A stretch of DNA of 60,572 nucleotides from Christensenella sp. UBA4263 (GTDB lineage: Bacteria > Bacillota > Clostridia > Christensenellales > Aristaeellaceae). The notes beneath the pieces are model-generated. The model saw only the letters and a program-made list of their open reading frames with translations. It had not been told where the DNA came from and did not search any database. Positions 8,879 to 17,484 of this stretch are shown in pieces (position 1 is the first letter of the stretch; each line of letters opens with the position of its first letter). Position numbers and translations under genes: made by a program. The stretch covers positions 7,971 through 68,542 of the forward strand of contig DGWH01000124.1 of NCBI GenBank assembly GCA_002395225.1, read 5' to 3'.

Positions 8879-8902
8879 GAATGGTAAAGGGGGAACTTCG
8901 TT

Positions 8903-10132
8903 ATGAGCATTTCAGAAAACCTGCTGCGAAAATACGCAGAGCTGATTGTGAGGACCGGCGTCAATGTCCAGCCGGGACAGACGGTCCTGCTGACAGTTTC
9001 TGTGGAGCAGCATGCGTTTGCTGCGCTGATCATCGAGGAATGTTATAAAGCCGGGGCTAAAAAAGTCAATGTTGACTGGACATTTGATGCCTATTCAAGA
9101 CTGAATTATCTTTATGCGGACACGGAAACCCTTTCCACGGTGCTCCCGTGGGAGAAGGAAAAACTCAGCCAGATGGTTGAGGATCTTCCCTGCAGGATCT
9201 TTATCGTGTCGGATGATCCGGACGCCATGAGCGGGATTGATCCTGCCAAACTCTCGGAGGTGGCTCAGTGCCGGGGAAAGGTGGTCAAGCTGTATCGGAA
9301 TGCGATTGAAGGAAAGCATCAGTGGGTGATCGCGGCCTATCCGTCGGAAAAATGGGCCAAGAAGTGCTATCCGGATTCGGAGAATGCCGTGGATCAGCTC
9401 TGGAGGGCGATTCTGACCACGGTACGTGTGACGGAAGAAAATGATCCGGTAGAGGAATGGAAGGCACATTCGGAGTTCATTTCAAAGAAGGCGGCCTGGC
9501 TCAATGACCAGGGATTTGCCTCCCTCCGGTATCGGAGCGTCAATGGAACAGACTTTACGGTGGAATTGATTCCGGGGGCAAAATGGGAAGGCGCGAGTGC
9601 CGTTAATAGTAAAAATGGCGCATCCTATATTCCCAATATGCCGACAGAGGAAATCTTTACCTCGCCGCTGGCCGGAAAATGTGAGGGAACGCTGGTGGCG
9701 GTCAAGCCGCTTTCTTATAACAGTCAGCTGATTGATAATTTCTCCATCACGTTTAAGGACGGCCGTGCCGTTTCCTGCAGGGCGGAAAAAGGACAGGAAC
9801 TGCTGGAAAAGATGATCCATATGGATGAGGGTGCCGCCATGCTGGGTGAGGTGGCGCTGGTACCCAAAGAGAGTCCGGTCAATCAGTTCGGTCTGTTCTA
9901 TGCGACGCTGTTTGATGAAAATGCCTGCTGCCACTGTGCCCTGGGCATGGGTTTCAAGGAAGTCCTGCCGGATGGCGATAATCTGACCATGGAACAGGCA
10001 CGGGAAATGGGAATCAATGACTCCATTATTCACGTCGATTTCATGATCGGCGCAGAGGATCTGTCGATAGACGGCGTGCGTCCGGATGGGAAAGCGGTGC
10101 CCATTTTCAGAAATGGCAGCTGGGCAGAGTAA
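8903..10132 (+). CDS. Aminopeptidase, peptidase family M29
   Basis: A cytoplasmic metallo-aminopeptidase of 409 residues, typical for AmpS/PepS/aminopeptidase T. It releases N-terminal residues from short peptides using two metal ions. Metal-ligand regions of the family are present in order: NMPTEEIFTSP, MLGEVALVP, the YATLFDENACCHCALG segment with its His, and HVDFMIGAEDL near the C terminus. AGGGGGAAC precedes the ATG at 8903. It has its own promoter and an unusual leader. No peptide importer is directly adjacent. Confidence 0.93.
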   Translation: MSISENLLRKYAELIVRTGVNVQPGQTVLLTVSVEQHAFAALIIEECYKAGAKKVNVDWTFDAYSRLNYLYADTETLSTVLPWEKEKLSQMVEDLPCRIFIVSDDPDAMSGIDPAKLSEVAQCRGKVVKLYRNAIEGKHQWVIAAYPSEKWAKKCYPDSENAVDQLWRAILTTVRVTEENDPVEEWKAHSEFISKKAAWLNDQGFASLRYRSVNGTDFTVELIPGAKWEGASAVNSKNGASYIPNMPTEEIFTSPLAGKCEGTLVAVKPLSYNSQLIDNFSITFKDGRAVSCRAEKGQELLEKMIHMDEGAAMLGEVALVPKESPVNQFGLFYATLFDENACCHCALGMGFKEVLPDGDNLTMEQAREMGINDSIIHVDFMIGAEDLSIDGVRPDGKAVPIFRNGSWAE

Positions 10133-10360
10133 ATCTGCAGGAAAGCGTATTTTTCTGAAAAAGCTCTTTTAGCCGCAGTTTGTCCCTGCGCACCGCTGTT
10201 TTTAGGATGCTCTCAACTGCCGCGATTTTGGCAGGGATAGTCCACGGAAAGGCAGGCAGGGGAGGTCATTTGTCGGAGCGGCCCGATCCTGACCCGGATC
10301 AGAAAAAAGCGATCGGAGATTGGGCAAACTCCTTTTTTGAACGGAGAAGGAGGCGGGAAA

Positions 10361-11194
10361 ATGACGGAGGAAGAAAAACGTTTGCGTCGCTGCTGCTTTA
10401 CCGGCCACCGGGCATCCAAGCTGGATGAAAGTGAAGCGCAGGTGCGGAAATGGCTGGAAGACCGGATTGATGAGGCTGTGGCAGAGGGGAAAACCACCTT
10501 TCTTACCGGCATGGGCATGGGGGTCGACCTCTGGGCAGCGGAGATTGTCCTTGCCAGGAAAAAGACCAATGATGCCCTCCGGCTCATTGCTGTCACACCG
10601 TATCTTTCTTTTGATGCGCGATGGAAAGAGGAGTGGAAGAAGCGGTATACAGAGGTATGGAAGGCGGCTGACTATCGGGTGACGATGGCTGACCGCTATG
10701 ATGAAAATGCGTTGGACCGCCGAAATCGCTGGCTCGTGGATCATTCCAGTCTGGTGATCGCCTTCTACAATGGAGAAGCCGGGAGCACGCAGAGAACGAT
10801 TGATTATGCCCGGGAGAAAGGAATTAAGACGTTCGTCTATCTGGATGGCGTGAAAGCGGTTACGGAACCCTATCCGGCATGTCTTCTTCATCATATTGAG
10901 GAGGACCGACAATGGCCGGAAGATATTGAGCTTCGTCTTGCCATAGAGCTTTTTTCGGGCCGCAGCCTGACGGATGCGGTGGTCATTGAAAAGCGGTTTA
11001 TGGAAGGAAAACCGCTTGCCGAGGTGGCAGAGGAAACGGGTCTTTCAGAGGATCAGACCAGACAAACGATCGCCAAGGCAAAAAAACGTCTGAAACTGGC
11101 ACTCCCATTCCTTCGCGGTGATCCGCCGGAGACGGATCAGCAAAAGAAGAAGGAATGGCTGCTTGCCCGGATTCATGGACGCAAATCCAATTGA
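10361..11194 (+). CDS. SLOG-domain (DUF1273/YpsA-like) protein fused to a helix-turn-helix
   Basis: Residues 1 to about 185 form a Rossmann-like SLOG domain of the YpsA type: CCFTGHR near residue 15, a glycine-rich LTGMGMGVDLWAAE, and YNGEAGSTQRTIDYA toward its end. Such domains are thought to bind nucleotide-derived ligands. The C-terminal 90 residues add a predicted helix-turn-helix with sigma-region-4 character (LAEVAEETGLSEDQTRQT). The fusion suggests a ligand-sensing DNA-binding regulator, which is inference. The 277-residue frame starts at ATG 10361, seven bases after AAGGAGG. A very strong hairpin follows. Confidence 0.75.
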   Translation: MTEEEKRLRRCCFTGHRASKLDESEAQVRKWLEDRIDEAVAEGKTTFLTGMGMGVDLWAAEIVLARKKTNDALRLIAVTPYLSFDARWKEEWKKRYTEVWKAADYRVTMADRYDENALDRRNRWLVDHSSLVIAFYNGEAGSTQRTIDYAREKGIKTFVYLDGVKAVTEPYPACLLHHIEEDRQWPEDIELRLAIELFSGRSLTDAVVIEKRFMEGKPLAEVAEETGLSEDQTRQTIAKAKKRLKLALPFLRGDPPETDQQKKKEWLLARIHGRKSN

Positions 11195-11209
11195 GCCCCG
11201 CAGGAACGG

Positions 11210-11244
11210 AGATAAACATGCCCTGTTGCAGGGCATGTTTATCT
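11210..11244. terminator. Long perfect hairpin, terminator-like
   Basis: Sixteen-base arms (11210-11225 and 11229-11244) are fully complementary around a TTG loop. The 3' side is T-rich but lacks a pure T run. It separates the SLOG gene from the shikimate kinase gene. Confidence 0.7.
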
Positions 11245-11285
11245 CTTTAGACGGCGCCTGCCCCGGGAACGGAGGTCAGAAACGG

Positions 11286-11828
11286 ATGGATGGGGAAAGA
11301 AGGTTTGAAATGGGGAAAAATGGCATCACGCTGATCGGAATGCCGGCATCCGGGAAAAGCACGGTCGGCGTGATTCTGGCAAAGGTTTTGGGAACCGCAT
11401 TCCTGGATACGGATCTGCTGATTCAGACACAGTCCGGAGCCCGGCTTTCCGAGCTGATCGACCGATATGGACCGGAAGGGTTTAAACAGCTTGAGGAACG
11501 GGTGATTCTTGAGATGAATCTGCCGGTGCCTGCGGTGATTGCGACCGGCGGCAGTGCCGTCTACGGAGACCGGGCAATGGCCCGTCTTCGTGAACAGAGT
11601 ACGGTGGTGTACCTGTCGGTGGCATATGATACGCTGGCCGCCCGCCTTCAGAATATCCGGCAGCGGGGCGTTGTGCTTTCGGAGGGACAGACCCTTCGGA
11701 TGCTGTATGAGGAACGGATGCCGCTCTATGAACGCTATGCGGATGTTACGATAGAGGAGCAGGGAAAAAGCGCAGAGGACATCGTCAGTGAACTGGCGGA
11801 CATGTTCACGGATTTCCTCAGGCGTTAA
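11286..11828 (+). CDS. aroK: Shikimate kinase
   Basis: It phosphorylates shikimate with ATP in the chorismate (aromatic amino acid) pathway. The P-loop GMPASGKST is at 18-26, followed by FLDTDLLIQ (Asp pair for Mg and shikimate), RYGPEGF, and IATGGSAVY (Gly-Gly shikimate loop). The lid region with LQNIRQRG follows. Length is 180, usual for the family. ATG 11286 has GGAGGT nine bases upstream; ATG 11310 is an alternative that removes eight residues before the P-loop. No other aro genes are nearby, so it is a stand-alone copy; a second kinase elsewhere is possible. Confidence 0.88.
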   Translation: MDGERRFEMGKNGITLIGMPASGKSTVGVILAKVLGTAFLDTDLLIQTQSGARLSELIDRYGPEGFKQLEERVILEMNLPVPAVIATGGSAVYGDRAMARLREQSTVVYLSVAYDTLAARLQNIRQRGVVLSEGQTLRMLYEERMPLYERYADVTIEEQGKSAEDIVSELADMFTDFLRR

Positions 11829-11914
11829 TCAGAAATGGATCTGCGCATGAGCCGGACTCAAACCAGGCGGCTATCGTAACAGATGAGAAGGAAATCCAAA
11901 AAGGGAGAAAGACG

Positions 11915-12196
11915 ATGCCCAGGATACGCAAACACTTTGTCTTTTCGGGTGATGTTCAGGGAGTTGGCTTCCGGTATCGGGCCGTCCATGCGGCGGCACT
12001 TGCAGAGCTGACGGGCTGGGTCATGAATCGCTGGGATGGAGCGGTGGAGATGGAAGTGCAGGGCCCGGCAGATGAGATCGAGCGGATGATTCAGCGCATT
12101 GCTGCCGAAAATTATGTCCAGATAACGGACCGGCAGGAATGGGAAATGCCGCTGAGTGAGGAGGAATCAGGTTTTCATGTTCGGTACGATGAATAG
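11915..12196 (+). CDS. acyP: Acylphosphatase
   Basis: A small cytoplasmic enzyme of 93 residues that hydrolyses acyl phosphates such as carbamoyl phosphate or 1,3-bisphosphoglycerate. The signature GDVQGVGFRYR holds catalytic Arg20, and GWVMNRWDG holds catalytic Asn38. A good AAGGGAG stands about nine bases before the ATG. Its last 20 bases overlap the start of the PIG-L gene, so the two are probably translated from one message. Confidence 0.95.
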   Translation: MPRIRKHFVFSGDVQGVGFRYRAVHAAALAELTGWVMNRWDGAVEMEVQGPADEIERMIQRIAAENYVQITDRQEWEMPLSEEESGFHVRYDE

Positions 12197-13538
12197 ATGG
12201 ATGGTATGCCTGTGTCTGTTGCTGCTGCCCTGGATGGCAGCGGCGGAGAAGGGCAAGGGCATCGGCGGCGTGCGGATGGATCTTTCTCAGTCACCGGGCG
12301 GCAATTTTGACCGGACGGCGCAAAATGAAGAGCTTCAGCCAGATGACACTTTTTCGGAACGCTTCATTGAAGCAGTTGAACAGAGCAGTACACCGGCGGC
12401 GGATATTACCGGGCTTGCCCGGATTCATGTAAACCGGAACGGGAATGACCGGGACTGGCTCACGGATGACCGGTATAAGACCGCGTGGAACGGGGGACCA
12501 AACGGCTGGCTGGAATTTGAACTGCCGGAGGGACAGGACTGCTTCGGCCTGTATGTCAAGTGGGGCGGAGAACTCTCCGCCTACCAGCTGGAGGTGCAGG
12601 ACAGTGAGGGTACATGGCAGCCGACGGGGAGAGCACGGAAGGCTCTGTATTACAACGAGTACATTCCGGTAGATGGTCTGCGTCATTTTCGGATTCACAA
12701 CAGCGGTTCCATGGATTTCTGCGTGACAGAGATCCAGCTCCTGGGTGCCGGATGTGTTCCGGACTGGGTAGAGCGGTGGAAGCCTTTTGAAGGGGAGGCG
12801 GATCTGCTGGTCCTTTCCGCCCATCCGGATGACGAGGTCCTCTGGTTTGGCGGAACCATTCCATATTACCGGGGGGAACGCGGGAAAAAAGTTCTTGTGG
12901 TCAATGTCACCAAACAGCCTGCCAGCAGAAAGTGTGAGCTGCTGGACTGCCTCTGGACCTGCGGCGTGCGGGAATATCCCATCGTGACCGGAGGAGATGT
13001 CTTTATCGACCGGTATGCCTCCCAGACGAGGGACATTATCAAGATGTGGGGTGAGGAGAACGTCCTGCAGTTTATTACCGGGATAATCCGGCGATACCGG
13101 CCGCTGGTGGCGGTGACGCATGACTTTAACGGAGAATACGGGCATGGGGCACATAAAGCCTGTGCCTGGGGACTGGTTCGGGCCTTGAAACTGGCAGCGG
13201 ATCCGGCGTATGAACTGACCGGGAAAGATGCCGCGCTGGATCCGTGGCAGATCCGGAAAGTGTACATCCATCTGTATGAGGAGAACCCGATTGTCATGGA
13301 CTGGCGCCAGCCGCTGACTGCCTTTGACGGGAAAAACGGGTTTGACGTTGCCTGTGAAGCATTTAAGCGTCATCGTACCCAGGATTCGGGGAAATATGTC
13401 GTCCGGGACTCCGGAAAACACGATAACCGCCTGTTTGGCCTTTACTACACGGCCGTGGGTCCGGATGAGAAAAAGAATGATTTCTTTGAGCATATTGAAG
13501 CGGAACGGGGAATAGAGGAATTGTCCGCCGAACAGTGA
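12177..13538 (+). CDS. Secreted PIG-L family deacetylase with a discoidin-like domain
   Basis: PIG-L/LmbE enzymes are zinc-dependent N-acetyl-sugar deacetylases. A signal peptide (hydrophobic residues 8 to 23, Ala-rich end) is followed by a discoidin/F5-8-type beta-sandwich at about 80-185 (WLTDDRYKTAW, HFRIHNSGSMDF). The catalytic domain starts near 208: SAHPDDEV (His216, Asp218, Asp219), then GHGAHKA with His323 and His326. All zinc and base residues appear intact. ATG 12177 has GAGGAGG 12 bases upstream and overlaps acyP; ATG 12189 is an alternative. The 453-residue protein would act outside the membrane on a glycan bound by the discoidin-like domain. Linkage of this export enzyme to a cytosolic acylphosphatase is odd. 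Confidence 0.85.
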   Translation: MFGTMNRWMVCLCLLLLPWMAAAEKGKGIGGVRMDLSQSPGGNFDRTAQNEELQPDDTFSERFIEAVEQSSTPAADITGLARIHVNRNGNDRDWLTDDRYKTAWNGGPNGWLEFELPEGQDCFGLYVKWGGELSAYQLEVQDSEGTWQPTGRARKALYYNEYIPVDGLRHFRIHNSGSMDFCVTEIQLLGAGCVPDWVERWKPFEGEADLLVLSAHPDDEVLWFGGTIPYYRGERGKKVLVVNVTKQPASRKCELLDCLWTCGVREYPIVTGGDVFIDRYASQTRDIIKMWGEENVLQFITGIIRRYRPLVAVTHDFNGEYGHGAHKACAWGLVRALKLAADPAYELTGKDAALDPWQIRKVYIHLYEENPIVMDWRQPLTAFDGKNGFDVACEAFKRHRTQDSGKYVVRDSGKHDNRLFGLYYTAVGPDEKKNDFFEHIEAERGIEELSAEQ

Positions 13539-13600
13539 TCACGTGATTCCCACAGACAGATAACTGTGAAAGAAGAGAGCAAGTTTCTCCGGGGGAGTAA

Positions 13601-15328
13601 ATGCAAAAAATAGGGATTGGATATGAGAATTACAAGGAGTTCATCGAGCAAAATCTGTATTATGTCGATAAAACCATGCTGGTTCGTGATCTCGTTGAAA
13701 AAGGCGGAAAGGTAACCTTATTCACCCGGCCAAGAAGATTTGGCAAGACGCTCGCACTTTCCATGCTTCAGACTTTTTTTGAACTCGAATATGACAACGA
13801 TGGGAAAGAGATAGATAAAAGCCGGTATTTTGAAGGAAAGAAAATCATGGGGGCACCGAAAGAGATTCTATCCATGATGGGAAAATATCCGGTGATTAAT
13901 CTGTCGATTAAGTCTGCAAGACAGCCTGACTTTATTTCTTCATTTAAGAAACTGAGGGAAAATATCATTTCCGAGATTAAAAGGCATTCCTATCTCTGGA
14001 CACAGGGGAGACTGCCTTTGGCTGACAGGAAGATCATTGAAGAACTGTCCGTTTCCGGAAAGGACAGTGTGTTTGAAGATGAAAAATCAGGTCTCGCAGA
14101 AATGGCAAGGTATTCGACATCGGTAAAACTGCTCTCAGATGCCCTGATGCACTATCATGGGAGAAAAGCCCTGATTCTGATTGATGAATACGATGTCCCG
14201 CTTGAAAATGCGTATCAGGAGGGTTTCTATCAGGAAATGGCCAGTTTTATTCGCTCCCTTTTTGAGTCATGTCTCAAAACGAATAATGCACTTGAGCTTG
14301 CCGTGATCACCGGCTGTCTTCGGATCAGCAAAGAAAGCATTTTCACAGGTATGAACAATTTGAAAATCAATTCTATCAGGTCAGGGGCATTTGATGAAGC
14401 CTTTGGTTTTACGGTACAGGAAACGATGCAGATGCTTGAAGACTATGGAATTGAGTCAAAAACGCCTGAGGTGAAGGAATGGTATGATGGTTATATCTTT
14501 GGCGAGACGGAAATCTATAATCCCTGGAGTATAACCAATTATGTGGATGGGATTGTCAATGAAAACAAAAAATTTCCTGAACCCTATTGGTCAAATACAT
14601 CCTCAAATCAAATTATTCGGGATCTGATAGCCGGAGCAGATGCGGCCATGAAGGAAGATCTGAACAGACTTGTTGAGGGCGGAACGATTGAGAAGCAGAT
14701 TCATGAGGATATCACGTATGAGGAAATCGGTGAATCGGCAGACAATTTATGGAACTTTCTGTTCTTTACCGGTTATCTGAAAAAAGTTTCGGAAAGACTG
14801 GATGGAGACGTTATTGTTGGACGTCTGTCAATTCCCAATGTGGAAATAAGGAGTATTTATAAAAATCAGATCCGTAAATGGTTTGAAAAACGGATGCAGA
14901 AAGAGGACCTGAGTCCGCTGGTTCGATCTGTTCTGAATGATGATGCGGAAGGAATGGAAGACTGCATCAATCATCTTATGGAAATGATGATCAGCACATT
15001 TGATGGCGCAGAGAGTTTTTATCACGACTTCTTGCTGTCCCTGCTTCATGCCGTGCCGGATTATGTGGCACGGTCGAATCGTGAAGAAGGAAATGGACGT
15101 CCGGATATTGTCCTGTATCCGATTAAACATGATCTTCCGGCCATTCTCTTTGAAGTGAAGGCAAGAAAGAAATTCATTGAAATGCAGGATGGAATTAACG
15201 AGGCTTTTTCCCAGATCAGGGACAAGAGATATGAGGAAGGGATTCTGGATGATGGATATGTGGGATGCAAAGCCTATGGAATCTGCTTCTGCCAAAAAAG
15301 CTGTATGGTGAAACGATACAATGCTTGA
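13601..15328 (+). CDS. AAA-ATPase_like / PD-(D/E)XK nuclease protein, copy 1
   Basis: This 575-residue protein belongs to the large clostridial family with an N-terminal AAA-ATPase_like domain and a C-terminal PD-(D/E)XK domain. YYVDKT and the P-loop-like RPRRFGKT (43-50) mark the start, LILIDEYDVP is the Walker B region, and the nuclease core is RPDIVLYP (Asp502) with FEVKA (Glu518, Lys520). All nuclease residues are present. The biological role of the family is not established; mobile-element or defence roles have been suggested. The gene looks richer in A and T than its neighbours, which fits transfer. A GGGGGAG lies seven bases before the ATG. Confidence 0.85.
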   Translation: MQKIGIGYENYKEFIEQNLYYVDKTMLVRDLVEKGGKVTLFTRPRRFGKTLALSMLQTFFELEYDNDGKEIDKSRYFEGKKIMGAPKEILSMMGKYPVINLSIKSARQPDFISSFKKLRENIISEIKRHSYLWTQGRLPLADRKIIEELSVSGKDSVFEDEKSGLAEMARYSTSVKLLSDALMHYHGRKALILIDEYDVPLENAYQEGFYQEMASFIRSLFESCLKTNNALELAVITGCLRISKESIFTGMNNLKINSIRSGAFDEAFGFTVQETMQMLEDYGIESKTPEVKEWYDGYIFGETEIYNPWSITNYVDGIVNENKKFPEPYWSNTSSNQIIRDLIAGADAAMKEDLNRLVEGGTIEKQIHEDITYEEIGESADNLWNFLFFTGYLKKVSERLDGDVIVGRLSIPNVEIRSIYKNQIRKWFEKRMQKEDLSPLVRSVLNDDAEGMEDCINHLMEMMISTFDGAESFYHDFLLSLLHAVPDYVARSNREEGNGRPDIVLYPIKHDLPAILFEVKARKKFIEMQDGINEAFSQIRDKRYEEGILDDGYVGCKAYGICFCQKSCMVKRYNA

Positions 15329-15362
15329 AAAACAGGATACATCATCTTGGGTTGAGAAATAG

Positions 15363-15389
15363 AAAAAGCAGGAGCTCGCTCCTGCTTTT
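15363..15389. terminator. Bidirectional terminator
   Basis: AAAAGCAGGAGC (15364-15375) pairs with GCTCCTGCTTTT (15378-15389). It lies between two converging genes whose stops are at 15328 and 15395. Confidence 0.85.
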
Positions 15390-15394
15390 GTTGT

Positions 15395-16573
15395 TTACTT
15401 GGTTCCGGCGAATGAATTGGCGGTGTCGGCGAAAACGGCGGGGCCGCCGCTCTTGCGCTTGGAGGTGGCCACGCGTTTCATGAGCTCATCGTAGTAGAGC
15501 TTTTCATCAAAGGGCAGCTCAACGGGCTTTCCGAGGAAAGCGGAGAGGTGCATGGCATTGGAGAGCATGAGTCCGTTAATGCCCTCGTGACCATCCGCAA
15601 CCAGCGGCTCGCCACGCAGAATGGCACCGGCCCAGGCATTGAGAACGCCCTGATGCTGCGGATTGAGTCCATCCATTTCAACATTAATGACCTTGCAGGG
15701 AACGGAGCCAAAGGCCTCCTTGTTGGTCTTTGTCCAGTCCTGTTCCAGCTGATCCAGTTCAGCCAGCATCAGGGTTTCCCCTTCAGCAATCAGCTGCGCG
15801 CCGTCCATCTGAACCTCAAAACGGTTGGTTCCGTGCGGATCGCCGGTGGAGGTGGTAAAGACGCCGGTATGTCCGTCCGCATACTCCATGTACGTGGTGA
15901 CATCGTCTTCCACTTCGATGTCATGCCACTGACCAAAGCGCATGAAGGACTGAACCTTTACGGGCATTCCCAGAATCCACTGCCAAAGGTCCAGCTGGTG
16001 CGGGCACTGATTGAGCAGAACGCCGCCGCCTTCGCCGGACCAGGTGGCACGCCAGTCGCCACTGTCATAGTAGAACTGCGGACGATACCAGTTGGTGATC
16101 AGCCAGTTGGCGCGGCGCACACGGCCGTATTTGCCGCTCTGGATCAGCTCCCGCATTTTGCGGTAGAGGCAGTTGGTGCGCTGATTGAACATCATGCCAA
16201 AGACAACTTTGGGATGCTTGTCCGCTTCGGCCATCATCTCACGGACCTGCAGGGTATAGACGCCGGCAGGCTTTTCGCACATGACGTGAATGCCGCGCTT
16301 CATGCATTCAATGACAAGACGGGGATGATCATAATGGGGAACAGCGACGATACAGGAGTCAATGACGCCGCTGTCCAGCATGGCAATGGCATCCTCAAAG
16401 TAATGAACATCAGAAGAAATGGCGGATTTCGCCCACTCAATTCGGTCGGGATTCTTGTCCGCAATGGCGGTCAGACGGATCTCGGGACACCAGTTTTCCT
16501 TTACGATGCGGCGGGCATACATGGAGCCCTGATTGCCAATGCCAATGATTCCAAGACGGATAAAGTCAGCCAT
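15395..16573 (-). CDS. Gfo/Idh/MocA family NAD(P)-dependent oxidoreductase
   Basis: A cytoplasmic sugar or inositol dehydrogenase-type protein of 392 residues. The Rossmann motif GIGNQG is at 11-16, the family's EKPAG at 100-104, and NQCPHQLDLW holds the expected catalytic His. Substrate is unknown. It is the last gene of a minus-strand run after an alpha/beta hydrolase and a TIM-barrel isomerase; the three plus the ABC importer look like an uptake-and-conversion pathway for one sugar derivative. AAAGGAG lies seven bases before the ATG. Confidence 0.9.
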   Translation of the reverse strand: MADFIRLGIIGIGNQGSMYARRIVKENWCPEIRLTAIADKNPDRIEWAKSAISSDVHYFEDAIAMLDSGVIDSCIVAVPHYDHPRLVIECMKRGIHVMCEKPAGVYTLQVREMMAEADKHPKVVFGMMFNQRTNCLYRKMRELIQSGKYGRVRRANWLITNWYRPQFYYDSGDWRATWSGEGGGVLLNQCPHQLDLWQWILGMPVKVQSFMRFGQWHDIEVEDDVTTYMEYADGHTGVFTTSTGDPHGTNRFEVQMDGAQLIAEGETLMLAELDQLEQDWTKTNKEAFGSVPCKVINVEMDGLNPQHQGVLNAWAGAILRGEPLVADGHEGINGLMLSNAMHLSAFLGKPVELPFDEKLYYDELMKRVATSKRKSGGPAVFADTANSFAGTK

Positions 16574-16609
16574 GAGAAAACTCCTTTCATTGGAAGAAAA
16601 TTTGGAAGG

Positions 16610-17461
16610 TTACAGAGAATTCAGAATGTCGCGGAGGGAACTGCAGGCCTTGTCAAAGGATTCATCGTGATCCTTGAAATGGAAACCGGTGCCCAGCTTC
16701 CGGTCTTCCTTGGGACGCTCAAGATGGTCAAGGCCGCTGAACGCCTGCAGGTGGGGCTCAACGGTAACCGCAGAACCGCCCTGGGCGATATACGCGGCAA
16801 GAATCTCAGGCAGGTGACCCTCTCCGTATCCGGCAGGCACGACCGTGCCGTCTTTCAGGGCATCCTTGATGTGCAGATAGCAGATCCGGCTGTGCAGCAT
16901 TTCCCAGGCCTCAAGGGTATCCTGTCCGCACTGAATGAAGTTTGCGGGATCGAAAATGCCATACAGGTTCGGGAACGTATTGAGCAGGTCCAGACAGCGG
17001 ACGGCATTGTCACCGTAAATGCCCTTTTCGTTCTCGTGACACAGACGGATGCCGGATCCCTCGCCGAAGGCAAGAAGAGCACCGAGGTGATCGATGACGG
17101 CATCACGATAGTCCGCGGGATCTTTTCCCTCTTCGATATAGTAGGAGAAGAGACGGATGTTTTCCGCTTCAAGGACGGAGGCAATCTCCAGCGTGCGGCG
17201 GAAGGCTTCCGTATGGGTGGCGTGATCTCCGTTCACCGGGATCTTGCCGATGGGGGAGCCGATGGACCAGACACGCAGTCCGTTGTCACTGAGCTTCCGG
17301 TGGACCTCTTTCGCCTTGGCAAGCGAAATGTCCGAAATGTTCACCCCGTCCACGCCCCGGATTTCAAGGCCCTGAAGCTGATTGCGAAGCATGGCGGTGA
17401 TCTGTCCGTCGATCATCGGGCTGGCTTCATCGGCAAATGCGAAAATGTTCAGCTGTTTCAT
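16610..17461 (-). CDS. Sugar phosphate isomerase/epimerase (xylose isomerase-like TIM barrel)
   Basis: A 283-residue protein of the AP-endonuclease-2/IolE-like barrel superfamily. Metal and substrate residues occur in the expected order: LCHENEKGIYGD (Glu), GIFDPANF (Asp), YLHIKD (His) and VTVEPHL (Glu). Such proteins isomerise or dehydrate keto-sugars and inosose. GGAGG is five bases before the ATG. It lies 36 bases upstream of the oxidoreductase and 23 downstream of the hydrolase, which supports cotranscription. The true substrate is unknown. Confidence 0.87.
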   Translation of the reverse strand: MKQLNIFAFADEASPMIDGQITAMLRNQLQGLEIRGVDGVNISDISLAKAKEVHRKLSDNGLRVWSIGSPIGKIPVNGDHATHTEAFRRTLEIASVLEAENIRLFSYYIEEGKDPADYRDAVIDHLGALLAFGEGSGIRLCHENEKGIYGDNAVRCLDLLNTFPNLYGIFDPANFIQCGQDTLEAWEMLHSRICYLHIKDALKDGTVVPAGYGEGHLPEILAAYIAQGGSAVTVEPHLQAFSGLDHLERPKEDRKLGTGFHFKDHDESFDKACSSLRDILNSL

Positions 17462-17484
17462 TAGATCCTCCGATTAAGATGCAT

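Noticed and set aside
15548..17464. Very long open frame on the plus strand
   Set aside because: It lies antisense to the oxidoreductase and isomerase genes, which have clear motifs and ribosome binding sites; it has no start signal or domain pattern and reflects codon bias of the real genes.
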